A stretch of DNA of 50,867 nt from JBBBNV01 sp037137075 (GCF_037137075.1 NZ_JBBBNV010000029.1:1-50867), one strand, 5' to 3'; shown: positions 17,111-25,610, numbered from the stretch's first letter. Numbers and translations are program-made. The notes: a model not told the origin generated them from the sequence alone.

Positions 17111-18403
17111 TTGGCACTGCTCGATGTAGTTAAATACGACGGGCCTTCAGGGGTTCTGGCATGGAAGTATCCAAAGGAAGATCTGGGGACGTGGACCCAG
17201 CTGATTGTACATGAAACACAGGAGGCTATCCTGTTCAAGGGCGGACAGGCGCTGGATTCCTTCGGAGCGGGGCGGCACACATTGGCGACGCAAAATATTC
17301 CGCTGCTGTCATCCCTCGTGAATCTGCCCTTTGGCGGTAAATCGCCGTTTTCGGCAGAGGTCTGGTTCATTAATAAGGTGCACACGCTGGATATTAAGTG
17401 GGGCACGCCATCTCCGATACAATTGCAGGACCCGAAATACCAGCTGCCGATCTCAGTGCGGGCATTTGGCCAGTTCGGGGTGCAAATCGAGAACGCCCGC
17501 AAGTTTTTGCTGAAGCTGAACGGCACGCTGCCGATGTTCGATGCGGCGACCTTGAACAAGTTTTTCAGCGGCGTCCTGCTGATGAACATCAATAAGCTCA
17601 TTTCGGGGTATCTCGTACATAAGCGGATCAGCATGCTGGATATCAATGCCTATGTGGGCGATATTTCGGTGCATATGGAAGAGCAGATAGCGCCGATTTT
17701 CGAAGAATATGGCATTAAGCTGCTCAATTTCAATGTGCTGTCCATTAATATTCCGGAGAACGATTCAGCGACCAAAAGGCTAAAGGACGCGCTGGCCAAA
17801 CGGGCGGAAATGGACATTCTCGGCTATACGTACCAGCAGGAAAGAACCTTTGATACGCTGGAGGAAGCGGCCCGGAGCGACGGCCCGGGATCATCGGTGA
17901 TGGACGCAGGAATTGGCATGGGTATGGGATTCAGCATTGGCGGGGGCTTCGGTGAGCATATGGTCCGGCTCGTGGGCCAGCTGGACAGCTCCCCCCAGCA
18001 GCGAGCGTGTCCCGCGTGCCGGGCGGCGAATAGGCCGGACGCCCAGTTCTGCAATAGCTGCGGGCATTCATTCCGGCGGGCAGGCACGCCGCAGGAGCAG
18101 AGCGTGACTTGCGGCAATTGCAAAATGCCATTCCCGCGCAACTCCAAGTTTTGCCCTCACTGCGGCGATCCATATCACCCTTGCCCGGGCTGCAAAACGG
18201 ATAATCCGAAGGATGCGGTCACCTGCGCTGCGTGCGGAACTGCGCTGAATACAGCCTGCCGGCAGTGCGGGATGAGCATTGTCCCCGGGGCCAAATTTTG
18301 CTCTGAATGCGGAACAAGCACGGTTTTGCACTGCGGACAATGCCGCACCGAAGTGAAGCCGGGCCAGAAATTTTGCCTGGAGTGCGGGCACAAGCTGAGC
18401 TAA
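17111..18403 (+). CDS. SPFH-domain protein with five C-terminal zinc ribbons (YdjI-like)
   Basis: The protein has 430 residues from TTG 17111 (AGGGAAGGGG 8 bp upstream; the ATG at 17078 has no RBS and adds an unusual tail). Residues ~1-260 form the SPFH/band-7-like domain of the virion-core/YdjI group (DVVKYDGPSGVLAWKYP..., IVHETQEAILFKGGQ, VWFINK). A glycine-rich linker follows (~285-310), then ten CxxC knuckles making five zinc ribbons to the C-terminus. There is no membrane segment. In B. subtilis, YdjI recruits PspA-type ESCRT-III proteins to stressed membranes; a similar scaffold role is inferred. It heads a tight four-gene cluster with membrane proteins (13- and 14-bp gaps between the first three). 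No pspA homologue is present in the window. Confidence 0.85.
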   Translation: MALLDVVKYDGPSGVLAWKYPKEDLGTWTQLIVHETQEAILFKGGQALDSFGAGRHTLATQNIPLLSSLVNLPFGGKSPFSAEVWFINKVHTLDIKWGTPSPIQLQDPKYQLPISVRAFGQFGVQIENARKFLLKLNGTLPMFDAATLNKFFSGVLLMNINKLISGYLVHKRISMLDINAYVGDISVHMEEQIAPIFEEYGIKLLNFNVLSINIPENDSATKRLKDALAKRAEMDILGYTYQQERTFDTLEEAARSDGPGSSVMDAGIGMGMGFSIGGGFGEHMVRLVGQLDSSPQQRACPACRAANRPDAQFCNSCGHSFRRAGTPQEQSVTCGNCKMPFPRNSKFCPHCGDPYHPCPGCKTDNPKDAVTCAACGTALNTACRQCGMSIVPGAKFCSECGTSTVLHCGQCRTEVKPGQKFCLECGHKLS

Positions 18404-18416
18404 GGAGGGGAAGAGG

Positions 18417-19157
18417 TTGACAAAATATCGGTATTCTGGTCTGGCGACCGTTATGTTTGCCCTGGTGGCGGTGGTGACATTGCTGCTGTTCCTGGTGCTG
18501 AACGGGCCTTTAGTCAGCCAGGGACACTGGTCGGTTTCGCTTGCTTCCGCCCTGGTGGCGGAGCTGGCGGCCTATAGCTATGCTCTGTATTTGATCCGCC
18601 ACACCAGACAGGTGCAGCGAATTGTGCCGAGCTATTTGGCGATTGGCTCGGTATTGGTGCTATACGTCGCGGCTGTTGTGGCGGACATGGTGCTGTTCTG
18701 GTTTATTTTTGACGTTGCGGTTACGACGTATCTGTATATTCAGCTTATGACAGCTGGCCTTGCTGCGATTGGCGTTGTCGTTGCAGCCATGGTCACCAAG
18801 TATACGGAAGATCAGGAAGAGGAAATCAAGTATCAGACTCAGTTGATGAAGCAGCTGCAGTTTACGCTGTACTCCGTACAGGAGGATTTGGCCGGACTCG
18901 ATCATGCCGAATTGAAGGAGCTTCAGAACATGATTGCCGACTTGGAGGAAAACGTACGACTGAGCAATCCGGTCGGGCACCCTTCTCTGGCTTCGATGGA
19001 GGAAAACCTGCTGTGGCAGGCAGGCGAGCTGCACAAGTGTATCCGGGGGTTCCTTGATGAGGCGGCAGAGGTGAAGGCCGATTATCCCCGCCGGCTGGTG
19101 CGGGATCTCGTCAGTGATTTAAACAAGCGTAACAGACAGCTGCTGCTGTTAAAATAA
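18417..19157 (+). CDS. Four-TM membrane protein with cytoplasmic coiled-coil, function unknown
   Basis: The protein has 246 residues, with TTG start at 18417 directly behind GGAGGGG (18403-18410), which overlaps the previous stop region. Four hydrophobic segments span about 8-30, 38-60, 68-95 and 100-125. A charged, predicted alpha-helical/coiled-coil tail follows (KYTEDQEEEIKYQ..., LAGLDHAELKELQNMIADLEENVRL) and ends in basic VSDLNKRNRQLLLLK. There are no catalytic motifs. The tight spacing to the SPFH gene implies co-expression and probably a shared membrane complex in which the helical tail reaches the SPFH scaffold; that partnership is inference. Confidence 0.7.
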   Translation: MTKYRYSGLATVMFALVAVVTLLLFLVLNGPLVSQGHWSVSLASALVAELAAYSYALYLIRHTRQVQRIVPSYLAIGSVLVLYVAAVVADMVLFWFIFDVAVTTYLYIQLMTAGLAAIGVVVAAMVTKYTEDQEEEIKYQTQLMKQLQFTLYSVQEDLAGLDHAELKELQNMIADLEENVRLSNPVGHPSLASMEENLLWQAGELHKCIRGFLDEAAEVKADYPRRLVRDLVSDLNKRNRQLLLLK

Positions 19158-19171
19158 AGGGGGTATAGTGA

Positions 19172-19885
19172 TTGGGTCCGCATGATAAGCCCTTTATCAG
19201 CAATGGAACGATCGTTCTTTTTCTATTTGTGTTTTTTCCACTGGTTGTTGTTTTGATGATTGCCAGAGTACTCAAGCATCGAAGCTACACCCATTTGAGA
19301 ATTTTGGATGGCCGTTTTTTTGCCAAATTTCTGTTTTATATTTTTCTGGTCATGTCCGTCGTCTATTTCGGCCAGTTGATCGCGGGCAATGAGCCGCTGT
19401 TCAGCGTTTATTTATTTTTTATTGTGTTCGCGCTCATACCCAGCACATATTTCAGAGCGAGAGCCGAGATGCTTAGTAATGAACTGGATGCCCGGTTTAA
19501 GCACTATCGCCGTATGCTCTATGAAGAAGGCGTGACTTCGATTCCACATTTGGCGCAAAGTGTGAGCCGGGGAACGGAGACCGTGCTTCATGAGCTGCAG
19601 CGGATGATTCATTTGGGGCTGCTCCCGGGCGCCTATCTGGATACTGCTGCTAACCGGATACAATTAAGCCCGGAGGCTTTCCAGAGCCAAGATGAACATT
19701 CGTATGCGGAAGACGAGGAAGAGACCGGACCGGTCCCGGGTGAAGCAGAGGTTCGCCAGTCCGGCACCGTGCCGCAGCAGCCTCCCAAAGCAGTGGAATG
19801 CCACGGCTGCGGGTTCAAGGTGCAGCTGAAGCCGGGCCAGCAGCAGGAGTGCCAGTTTTGCGGGTCCGTCATTCCGTATTCCTGA
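19172..19885 (+). CDS. Two-TM protein with winged-helix-like middle and C-terminal zinc ribbon (paralog 1)
   Basis: The protein has 237 residues, with TTG start at 19172 behind AAAGGGGG. Hydrophobic segments lie at ~10-33, ~50-68 and ~74-92. A helical region follows (HYRRMLYEEGVTSIPHLAQSV...VLHELQRMIHLGLLPGAYLD) that looks like a small winged-helix or PCI-like domain, then a low-complexity acidic stretch, then a single zinc ribbon CHGCGFKVQLKPGQQQECQFCG. Its architecture and several sequence blocks are repeated in the next gene, so the two are paralogs. The cytosolic zinc ribbon echoes the ribbons of the SPFH protein encoded two genes upstream. Confidence 0.7.
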   Translation: MGPHDKPFISNGTIVLFLFVFFPLVVVLMIARVLKHRSYTHLRILDGRFFAKFLFYIFLVMSVVYFGQLIAGNEPLFSVYLFFIVFALIPSTYFRARAEMLSNELDARFKHYRRMLYEEGVTSIPHLAQSVSRGTETVLHELQRMIHLGLLPGAYLDTAANRIQLSPEAFQSQDEHSYAEDEEETGPVPGEAEVRQSGTVPQQPPKAVECHGCGFKVQLKPGQQQECQFCGSVIPYS

Positions 19886-20015
19886 ACTTCCAAGGATGAA
19901 GGACAGAGCAAGGAGCTTCTGCGGAAATTGAATCACCGAAGCTCGCGGTGCGGCATAGGGGCCTCTATTTTCACGAACCTGTACGGGGCTGTTCATCATG
20001 GGGAGGGAATGGAAT

Positions 20016-20747
20016 ATGCAGGACGGCAATAAGCCGTATTTTAGTAACATGCTTATCTTTTTAATGTTTGTATTGTTGTTTCCGGTATCCTACTTGATGG
20101 TGGTCATTCGCTTCTTCAAGCACTGGCACTATACTCACCTCAAAATCAGTGATTTGCGGGTTGGGGCCAGTTTATACCTGCTAAGCTGCGGGTTTATGGT
20201 TTTTCTTATTGGGGCTGCTGCCTCCGGAAACAACAACGGTGACGGCCCCACTCCAATATTTGCGTTTTTCCTGTTGTTTGTGGTTCTGGCGCTGCCTGGC
20301 ATGCTTCTGCTGTGGATTGCGGCTCTAATGAGAAAAAATTTGAATAAGCGGTATGTCCGGTACCAGGAGCTGATCATGCGGAACGGGCTTCGCTCCATTG
20401 AAGCGCTGGCAGATACGGTCAACAAGCACTGGAGAACCGTGATTCAGGATGTATACCGAATGATGCACCTGGGACTGCTGCCCGCGGGACAAATTGACCC
20501 GGGCACGTTCCAGCTTGTCATAAGCTCTCAGGGGCAAGCCGATTCAGACGGCTTCAAGACGGCTGCGGCCTTCTCTGAGGGTCATGCAAGCTGGCAGGAG
20601 GCCGCCCCCGCCAGGGAGAAGGCAGGACAACCCCCGCGAGGGGGGCTCCAAACTGTGGAATGCCCGGGCTGCGGCTCCGGAGCGCAGCTGCGATCCGGAG
20701 AAAGCGCGGCCTGCGAATATTGCGGCGCGAAGCTGCAAACGACATAA
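20016..20747 (+). CDS. Two-TM protein with winged-helix-like middle and C-terminal zinc ribbon (paralog 2)
   Basis: The protein has 243 residues from ATG 20016 (GGGAGGG at 20001-20007; the ATG at 19998 overlaps the RBS). It has the same layout as the preceding gene: membrane segments near 13-36, 48-66 and 78-100; a matching block RYQELIMRNGLRSIEALADTVN...VIQDVYRMMHLGLLPAGQID; a variable linker; and a zinc ribbon CPGCGSGAQLRSGESAACEYCG. The conserved xMHLGLLP block marks it as a tandem paralog. A 130-bp gap precedes it, so it may have its own promoter, but it likely acts in the same membrane system. Molecular function unknown. Confidence 0.7.
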   Translation: MQDGNKPYFSNMLIFLMFVLLFPVSYLMVVIRFFKHWHYTHLKISDLRVGASLYLLSCGFMVFLIGAAASGNNNGDGPTPIFAFFLLFVVLALPGMLLLWIAALMRKNLNKRYVRYQELIMRNGLRSIEALADTVNKHWRTVIQDVYRMMHLGLLPAGQIDPGTFQLVISSQGQADSDGFKTAAAFSEGHASWQEAAPAREKAGQPPRGGLQTVECPGCGSGAQLRSGESAACEYCGAKLQTT

Positions 20748-20756
20748 CGGGAAAGG

Positions 20757-20792
20757 GGTTCGACCGACCGCCACGCGGTGTCGCAACGCGCG
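20757..20792 (+). repeat. Diverged fragment of the 67-bp hairpin repeat
   Basis: TTCGACCGACCGCC followed by CGCGGTG and CGCAACGCGCG resembles the left half of the dispersed repeat (copies at 20974, 24944 and 38004). Partial match only. Confidence 0.35.
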
Positions 20793-20812
20793 TATCGCCA
20801 AAACGAACCGGA

Positions 20813-20852
20813 AAAGGAAGCCTGCCGAGACCGCAGAGGGCTTCCTTTTTTT
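20813..20852 (+). terminator. Terminator of the SPFH cluster
   Basis: Stem GGAAGCC (20816-20822) with GGCTTCC (20839-20845), followed by a run of seven to eight T. It lies about 66 bp after the last gene's stop. Confidence 0.85.
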
Positions 20853-20973
20853 ACCACTGTTATTCATGACACACTTCATTGTACAACTAAAAGCTGCACT
20901 GCTTCCCTAATCAGCATCGTGCCACAGGCGGCGGTGAATCGTGCGATAGCCCGTCGGGCGCTGCATGGGGTTG

Positions 20974-21026
20974 ACATGTGGTCGACCGACCGCCGTCATG
21001 CAGCGAAACACCGCGCGCTGGGAGCG
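20974..21026 (+). repeat. 67-bp hairpin repeat, copy A (right arm lost)
   Basis: Starting ACATGTGGTCGACCGACC, this copy matches copies B and C base for base up to GCGCGCTGGGAGC, then diverges at 21026, so the right hairpin arm is missing. It lies between convergent genes, after the terminator at 20813-20852. Confidence 0.85.
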
Positions 21027-21071
21027 GCCTTCCATGTAACGCCATACGGCGCACGGGGAGCTCCCTGCCAA

Positions 21072-22181
21072 TCAGGGAGTCGGTGTCCGGCTTTTCATTT
21101 TTTTGCGGATCGTATGGACACCCAGCAGCAGCAGCGGGAGCCCGATGCTATACATGAGGATGAACGGAATCCAGGAGTAATCATAGCTTGCTGCATGGAT
21201 GGTGCTGGGGTGGACAATGAGCGAAAAGTCAACCAGCAGCAGCCAGGACGGCAGAGCCAGCGGCCGGAAGCTGGAAAGCTTCAGGAGTTCAAGGACCCCC
21301 TTTACGGATGCATAAAAATACATCACCGTCCTGAAATATAAGGAGATAATCCAGATTAGCGCCATGATGGCTTCAATCCGCTGCAGGAAGTCCCCGATGT
21401 TGATGATTCGGGCCAGTGTGTAGCTGGGGTATACCTTCATAGCTGTTATCGTCGGTCCCAATGCCAGAATCGTAAGGAGACTAATAATCTCCAGCACGAG
21501 GCCGCCCAGAAAAATACCCTTGCCCATAGCGGATCGGGCTTGCTGAGGCTGCTTCAGCGCAATCGGATACACCATCAGCATCACGATCCCCGGAAATGAC
21601 AGGATGCTGGAATAATGGAGTACGGATCCGGCAAATCGCGCGGGGCTGGCCTCAAAAACCGGCTGGATGTTCTTGAGATCAATGAGGGGGACAACCGTGA
21701 TAGCCAGTATCGAAAACAGCAGCACAAACCAGGGAAATAAGATTTCCGCCGCTCGGGCGATGGTCGGCAGCCCAAGATAAACACCCAGTATCACAACTCC
21801 AGTGAACAACAGGTGTATGAATTGTATGGGTGTATCCGGCATCCATTCGATCAGGACGAACGAGCTTACATAATAAACAAGCTCAGCGCTTGAAGTATAG
21901 CACATGAAAATAAAAGAAAGGTTGAACAGTGTACCGATCGGCTTGCCGAGAATAAATTCTGTTTGCTGAATGAAGCTGAGGCCCGGGTGTAAGAGAGCTA
22001 CAGCAGTATAAAGACGCCCGATCAGAAGCCCCAGGATTGCGCCTGCCAGAGCGACAAGCCAAGCGTCCTGTTTGGCCTCGGAAGCCAGCGGGGCAGGAAG
22101 AATCAGAATAGTAGATCCGATTGTAAATAAAATGACCATAATCGTAAACTGGCGCGGTGTAATAAAGGTATCGTGCTTCAT
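21072..22181 (-). CDS. Spore germination permease, GerAB/GerB family
   Basis: This 369-residue protein has ten hydrophobic segments, the length and topology of GerB-type endospore germination permeases (APC superfamily). Family features include ITPRQFTIMVILFTIGSTILILP at the N-terminus and a late loop with MKVYPSYTLARIINIGDFLQRIEA. In the spore inner membrane such proteins bind the germinant and open ion release. The usual partners GerA and GerC are absent on both sides, so it is an orphan subunit or works with subunits encoded elsewhere. A weak RBS precedes ATG 22181. No terminator T-run follows; a 7-bp hairpin (CTCCCTG/CAGGGAG) lies at its end. Confidence 0.9.
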   Translation of the reverse strand: MKHDTFITPRQFTIMVILFTIGSTILILPAPLASEAKQDAWLVALAGAILGLLIGRLYTAVALLHPGLSFIQQTEFILGKPIGTLFNLSFIFMCYTSSAELVYYVSSFVLIEWMPDTPIQFIHLLFTGVVILGVYLGLPTIARAAEILFPWFVLLFSILAITVVPLIDLKNIQPVFEASPARFAGSVLHYSSILSFPGIVMLMVYPIALKQPQQARSAMGKGIFLGGLVLEIISLLTILALGPTITAMKVYPSYTLARIINIGDFLQRIEAIMALIWIISLYFRTVMYFYASVKGVLELLKLSSFRPLALPSWLLLVDFSLIVHPSTIHAASYDYSWIPFILMYSIGLPLLLLGVHTIRKKMKSRTPTP

Positions 22182-22373
22182 GAGTAGTGGCTGCCTCCAT
22201 GATTCAAGTAATCAGGCTGTGTTATTATTCCCAATATGCCCGGATTTAACCAGAAAATGGCTTCGAAGCAAGAACAATCAAACCGGGCAAAAAAGTATGG
22301 TTGCTTGTCCGGCTGAAACGGATAACAATAGGGGTAGGGCTTGCCACATCATGGAGAAATGGAGCAAATGCAG

Positions 22374-23042
22374 ATGAAGCGATTCATTTACCGGGCACAG
22401 CTGAAGCCCGGCCAGGAGGAAGCGGGTGTTCAGAAGCTGTTGTCAGACCCTGCCCCTCAGCAGCACATACACAACGGGAACCTCATGTTAATCGGGGCGT
22501 TTCGCTGGGAACGTAATGTCTTTTTGTATTATGAGTGTATTGGGGAGGCTCTGACCCCGGAGGAGCTGTTCTCCACAGCCGGACACGATTTGGAGGATTG
22601 GCCGGGGCGGCCGGAGAAGCGAAAGTGGATTCTGATGGTGGATGTGTTCCACTTCAACGAGCCGGCCAGCCGGGAGCATTGGCTGCGCAAGTCGCCGGTG
22701 GAGCGGCGTGTAGGCCGGGTGGCGCATTTGAAGCCGGAGATGATTGCCAGCTATGTGTACTACCATTATCAGCTGCAGGAGGAGCGCGCCTTTTTGGGGG
22801 ACAAATATGAGATTATCGCCATGCATGAGAATTTGATGTTCGGCTATCAGGAGTTTCCGAAGGTCATCGAAGAGCCGGTACTGCCCAAAAAACTGGCGAC
22901 ATCCGGCACGCCCGAGAATTGGGAGGATTCCCGGATGGATTTGCACTTCCAGCCTTGGGAGGATGGGCACCTGTTCTTTAAGCCGGTCGAAACGATATTT
23001 ACCTTGTACTGCGGGGACTGTGCGGAAGAGAGCCAGGCTTAA
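22374..23042 (+). CDS. Uncharacterised protein upstream of the GH28 gene
   Basis: The protein is about 222 residues from ATG 22374 (GGAG at 22361); in-frame ATGs at 22359 and 22368 and a TTG at 22341 are alternatives. It begins MKRFIYRAQLKPGQEEAG, a pattern like small ferredoxin-fold proteins such as L-rhamnose mutarotase or antibiotic monooxygenase-like domains, but is twice their length; the C-terminal half has conserved-looking aromatic and His stretches (ASYVYYHYQLQEE, EIIAMHENLMFGYQEFPK). There is no signal peptide or membrane segment. It lies 91 bp upstream of and co-oriented with a polygalacturonase, suggesting a role in pectin or rhamnogalacturonan sugar handling, but I do not recognise the family. 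Confidence 0.65.
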   Translation: MKRFIYRAQLKPGQEEAGVQKLLSDPAPQQHIHNGNLMLIGAFRWERNVFLYYECIGEALTPEELFSTAGHDLEDWPGRPEKRKWILMVDVFHFNEPASREHWLRKSPVERRVGRVAHLKPEMIASYVYYHYQLQEERAFLGDKYEIIAMHENLMFGYQEFPKVIEEPVLPKKLATSGTPENWEDSRMDLHFQPWEDGHLFFKPVETIFTLYCGDCAEESQA

Positions 23043-23133
23043 GCTGCCTGAAGAGCCCCTGCTTGTGTGTGTCTTGTTTAGCCAGTAAACACGGGTTTAC
23101 TACAACGAATGCAGCCAGTAAAGGAGAACGATT

Positions 23134-24690
23134 ATGACCATAGTGAACATTCGCGATTTCGGCGCGGTGGGCGATGCCGTAACGAAGGATACCCGGAGTA
23201 TCCAGGCCGCCATTGACTATTGTGCGGAGCAGGGCGGGGGGAAGGTCATTGTGCCGAAGGGACAATTCCTGTCCGGTACCTTGATGCTCAAATCGTATGT
23301 GAATCTGCACCTGGAGGCGGCCGGACGCATTGTCAGCAGTATGGACGAGGCTGACTTTGCTCCCCCGGAAGGAACGTTCCTCAGCGAGGGACAAGGCGGC
23401 AGCGCGCTGCTCTGCGCCAGACATGCGGAGAAGGTGTCCGTTACCGGGCCGGGAACTATCGATGGCCGTGGAGAGCATTTTTTGGAGCCGGAGGATGGGG
23501 TAAACGACTATGTGCTTCTGCCGATTAAGCCATTCCGGCCGAAGCTGATTGACTTTGAAGGCTGCAGCGATGTGCTGTTCCGTGATGTGACGCTGTGGAG
23601 AGCATCCTCCTGGGGGCTTCATTTAACCGGCTGCAAGCGGGTTAACGTGGAGAGCATCAAAATTATGGGCCAGCACCGGGCTCCGAACAATGATGGAATT
23701 GATCCGGACTGCTGCCAGGACGTGCATATTTCGAACTGCCATGTGGAGACCGGGGACGATTGCATCGTCATTAAAGCAACGAAGGCCAGTGCAGCCCGTT
23801 ATGGCGCGTGCGAGAACATTACTGTAACGAACTGCACGCTGTATTCCCATGACAGTGCGGTGAAAATCGGTACGGAAACCCATGCCGACATCCGGAACGT
23901 TGTGGTACAGAACTGCGTGGTTCGCAACTCCAATCGCGGCATTGGGATTTGGGTGCGGGACGGAGCCACCATAGAAAATATGCTGTTCTCCAACCTCGTC
24001 ATTGAAACGCGCCTGTTCAGCGATGAGACGGAAACGTCGCGCGAGCTGCGCTGGTGGGGCAAGGGGGAACCGATCTTTATTACAGCCGAGCGGCGTAAGG
24101 GCGGGCAGCTTCCGCCGGGAACGATCCGCAATATCCGCTTCGAGCAGATTTTGACGGAGAGTGAAGGCTGCATTTATATGGAGGGCTCGGAAGAGAGCGC
24201 TATTGAGAACATCACCATTCGCGGCATCCGGCATACGATGCGGCAGAAAAGCGGATTTCCGGGCGGGCTGTTCGACACCCAGCCGTCGGAGCGCGGTGTG
24301 TTCCCGCATGAAATTCCGGCCGTTTTTTGCCGCCATGCCCGTAATATTGCGCTTCAGGATATGGAAATCGTATGGCAGGGGGAACGCAATTCCCACTGGT
24401 CTCATGCGATCCAGGCGGAGCAGGTGGACGGACTGCGTCTGACAGGACTGAGGGCTGCGCCGGCTCAAGCCGGGGAGACTGCCGTAGAGCTGGACCGCGT
24501 CCGGGGGCTGACAGTGGAGCAGTGCAGGGCGGAAGCAGGCACAGGGACGTTTCTGCGTCTGACAGGCACCGAAGCGTCGGAGCTGTTCGTGGTCGGGAAT
24601 GACTTCGCCCAGGCCGGGGAAGCGGTTCGCTTCACGGATGGCGCCGATCCGGACTATTTCTCGGCGGCGAACCGGCTGCCAAAGGCTTGA
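23134..24690 (+). CDS. Glycoside hydrolase family 28 (polygalacturonase-like), intracellular
   Basis: The protein has 518 residues, with an AAAGGAGA RBS before ATG 23134. It opens with the beta-helix lead-in VNIRDFGAVGDAVTKDTRSIQAAID and carries the GH28 active-site set: NNDGIDPD (Asp ~187), GDDCIVIKA (Asp ~208/209), a diverged SHDSAVKIG at the His position, and RGIGIWVRDG in place of the RIK motif. There is no signal peptide, so it should act on imported oligogalacturonides or rhamnogalacturonan fragments in the cytoplasm, like the YesS/YtxX-type intracellular enzymes of Bacillaceae. The changed His/RIK positions suggest a specificity other than plain homogalacturonan. Residues after ~440 are a divergent extra beta-helix tail. 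Confidence 0.9.
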   Translation: MTIVNIRDFGAVGDAVTKDTRSIQAAIDYCAEQGGGKVIVPKGQFLSGTLMLKSYVNLHLEAAGRIVSSMDEADFAPPEGTFLSEGQGGSALLCARHAEKVSVTGPGTIDGRGEHFLEPEDGVNDYVLLPIKPFRPKLIDFEGCSDVLFRDVTLWRASSWGLHLTGCKRVNVESIKIMGQHRAPNNDGIDPDCCQDVHISNCHVETGDDCIVIKATKASAARYGACENITVTNCTLYSHDSAVKIGTETHADIRNVVVQNCVVRNSNRGIGIWVRDGATIENMLFSNLVIETRLFSDETETSRELRWWGKGEPIFITAERRKGGQLPPGTIRNIRFEQILTESEGCIYMEGSEESAIENITIRGIRHTMRQKSGFPGGLFDTQPSERGVFPHEIPAVFCRHARNIALQDMEIVWQGERNSHWSHAIQAEQVDGLRLTGLRAAPAQAGETAVELDRVRGLTVEQCRAEAGTGTFLRLTGTEASELFVVGNDFAQAGEAVRFTDGADPDYFSAANRLPKA

Positions 24691-24785
24691 GCCTTGAGCC
24701 GCTTACGCCATTCGGCTTAGCAGACCGGGCATGATCTATGTCGGGCTATAAGAGCGGCTCGCCTGATACCGGAAGACTCCAATGA

Positions 24786-24912
24786 AAAAGAGAAGCGCAA
24801 AAACGGTAATCCCCAATCGGACAAACAGGGCCAAATAGCTTTGTTTGTCCGGTTGTCCAGACATTCTGAAAGGCAATGTCATGGCGGGGATGCCGCGAGG
24901 CGCTTCTCTTTT
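24786..24912. terminator. Nested three-way-junction structure, likely bidirectional terminator
   Basis: A perfect 13-bp outer stem, AAAAGAGAAGCGC (24786-24798) with GCGCTTCTCTTTT (24900-24912), encloses a 13-bp hairpin CAATCGGACAAAC (24814-24826) / GTTTGTCCGGTTG (24843-24855) and a weaker GGCA/TGCC hairpin (24872-24894). T-runs at the outer arms on both strands fit termination in both directions between the convergent GH28 and nitroreductase genes. A short inverted-repeat mobile element is the alternative. Confidence 0.55.
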
Positions 24913-24943
24913 GTGTTAGAGCAGGCATCGGGCCTCTCTTTGG

Positions 24944-25010
24944 ACATGTGGTCGACCGACCGCCGTCATGCAGCGAAACACTCCGCGCTGGGAGCTGCGC
25001 GCGGTGCGGG
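24944..25010 (+). repeat. 67-bp hairpin repeat, copy B
   Basis: This full-length copy runs from ACATGTGGTCGACCGACC to GCGCGCGGTGCGGG. It differs from copy C mainly at CTCCGCGC (for CACCGCGCGC), which weakens its hairpin. It lies between convergent genes. Confidence 0.9.
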
Positions 25011-25058
25011 AGTAAGCTCCGGCGTTATCGGTTGGCTAAAATCGGCGGGGAAGCCGGC

Positions 25059-25610
25059 TTAGCTGTCAATAACCGTCAGCCGATCTGCTGCCGGGATGCG
25101 CGGCTGGGCGGCAGGAATTTTATCCGGGTAGCCAACGTGGAGCACGCCGACGATTTTCTCACCCGGCTTCACACCAAATGCTTCACGGAACTGCTCCTGA
25201 TACATAATACCGTAGGTTTCCCATACGAGCCCAAGACCCTGTTCCCAGGCGAGCAGGCTGAAATTGTGGATGATGCAGCTCGCCGACGCATAGTCCTCCT
25301 CGCGTGTCGCGGGGTTCGGGTCCTCCTTCATAATAACGGCTAAATACAGCGGGATGCTCATTAATTTCTTGACCAGCTGGTCCTGCTTCTCGGGATCACC
25401 GGCGAACCGGCCGTTTTTGGAGCGGGCTACCGGCTCCAGCCTGGCTTTGCCTTCTCCATGCAGGATAACGAAGCGCCAAGGCTGGGTCATTCTGTGATTA
25501 GGCACCCAGACGGAGGTGTCCAGCAGCTCTTTAACGAGATCTAAGGAGACCGGACGGTCCTGGAATACATGTACTGAGCGGCGTTCTTTAATGAGTTGGG
25601 ATAGTTCCAT
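25059..25610 (-). CDS. Nitroreductase family oxidoreductase
   Basis: The protein has 183 residues from ATG 25610 (GAGG 9 bp upstream); an ATG at 25625 lacks an RBS. FMN-binding nitroreductase features are present: IKERRSVHVFQDRPV at the N-terminus (phosphate-binding Arg-Arg-Ser), SVWVPNHRMTQPWRFVIL, a central ASCIIHNFSLLAWEQGLGLVWET, and a C-terminal VGVLHVGYPDKIP. The family reduces quinones, nitro compounds or metal chelates with NAD(P)H through FMN. Its promoter (TTGACA-N17-TTAATA on the minus strand) has a Fur-box-like site in the spacer. It is divergent from a PadR regulator with a His-rich tail, so a role in iron reduction or iron stress is plausible but unproven. Confidence 0.88.
   Translation of the reverse strand: MELSQLIKERRSVHVFQDRPVSLDLVKELLDTSVWVPNHRMTQPWRFVILHGEGKARLEPVARSKNGRFAGDPEKQDQLVKKLMSIPLYLAVIMKEDPNPATREEDYASASCIIHNFSLLAWEQGLGLVWETYGIMYQEQFREAFGVKPGEKIVGVLHVGYPDKIPAAQPRIPAADRLTVIDS

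Noticed and set aside
20778..21341. 187-codon plus-strand ORF
   Set aside because: It spans a terminator, repeat copy A and the antisense of the germination permease.
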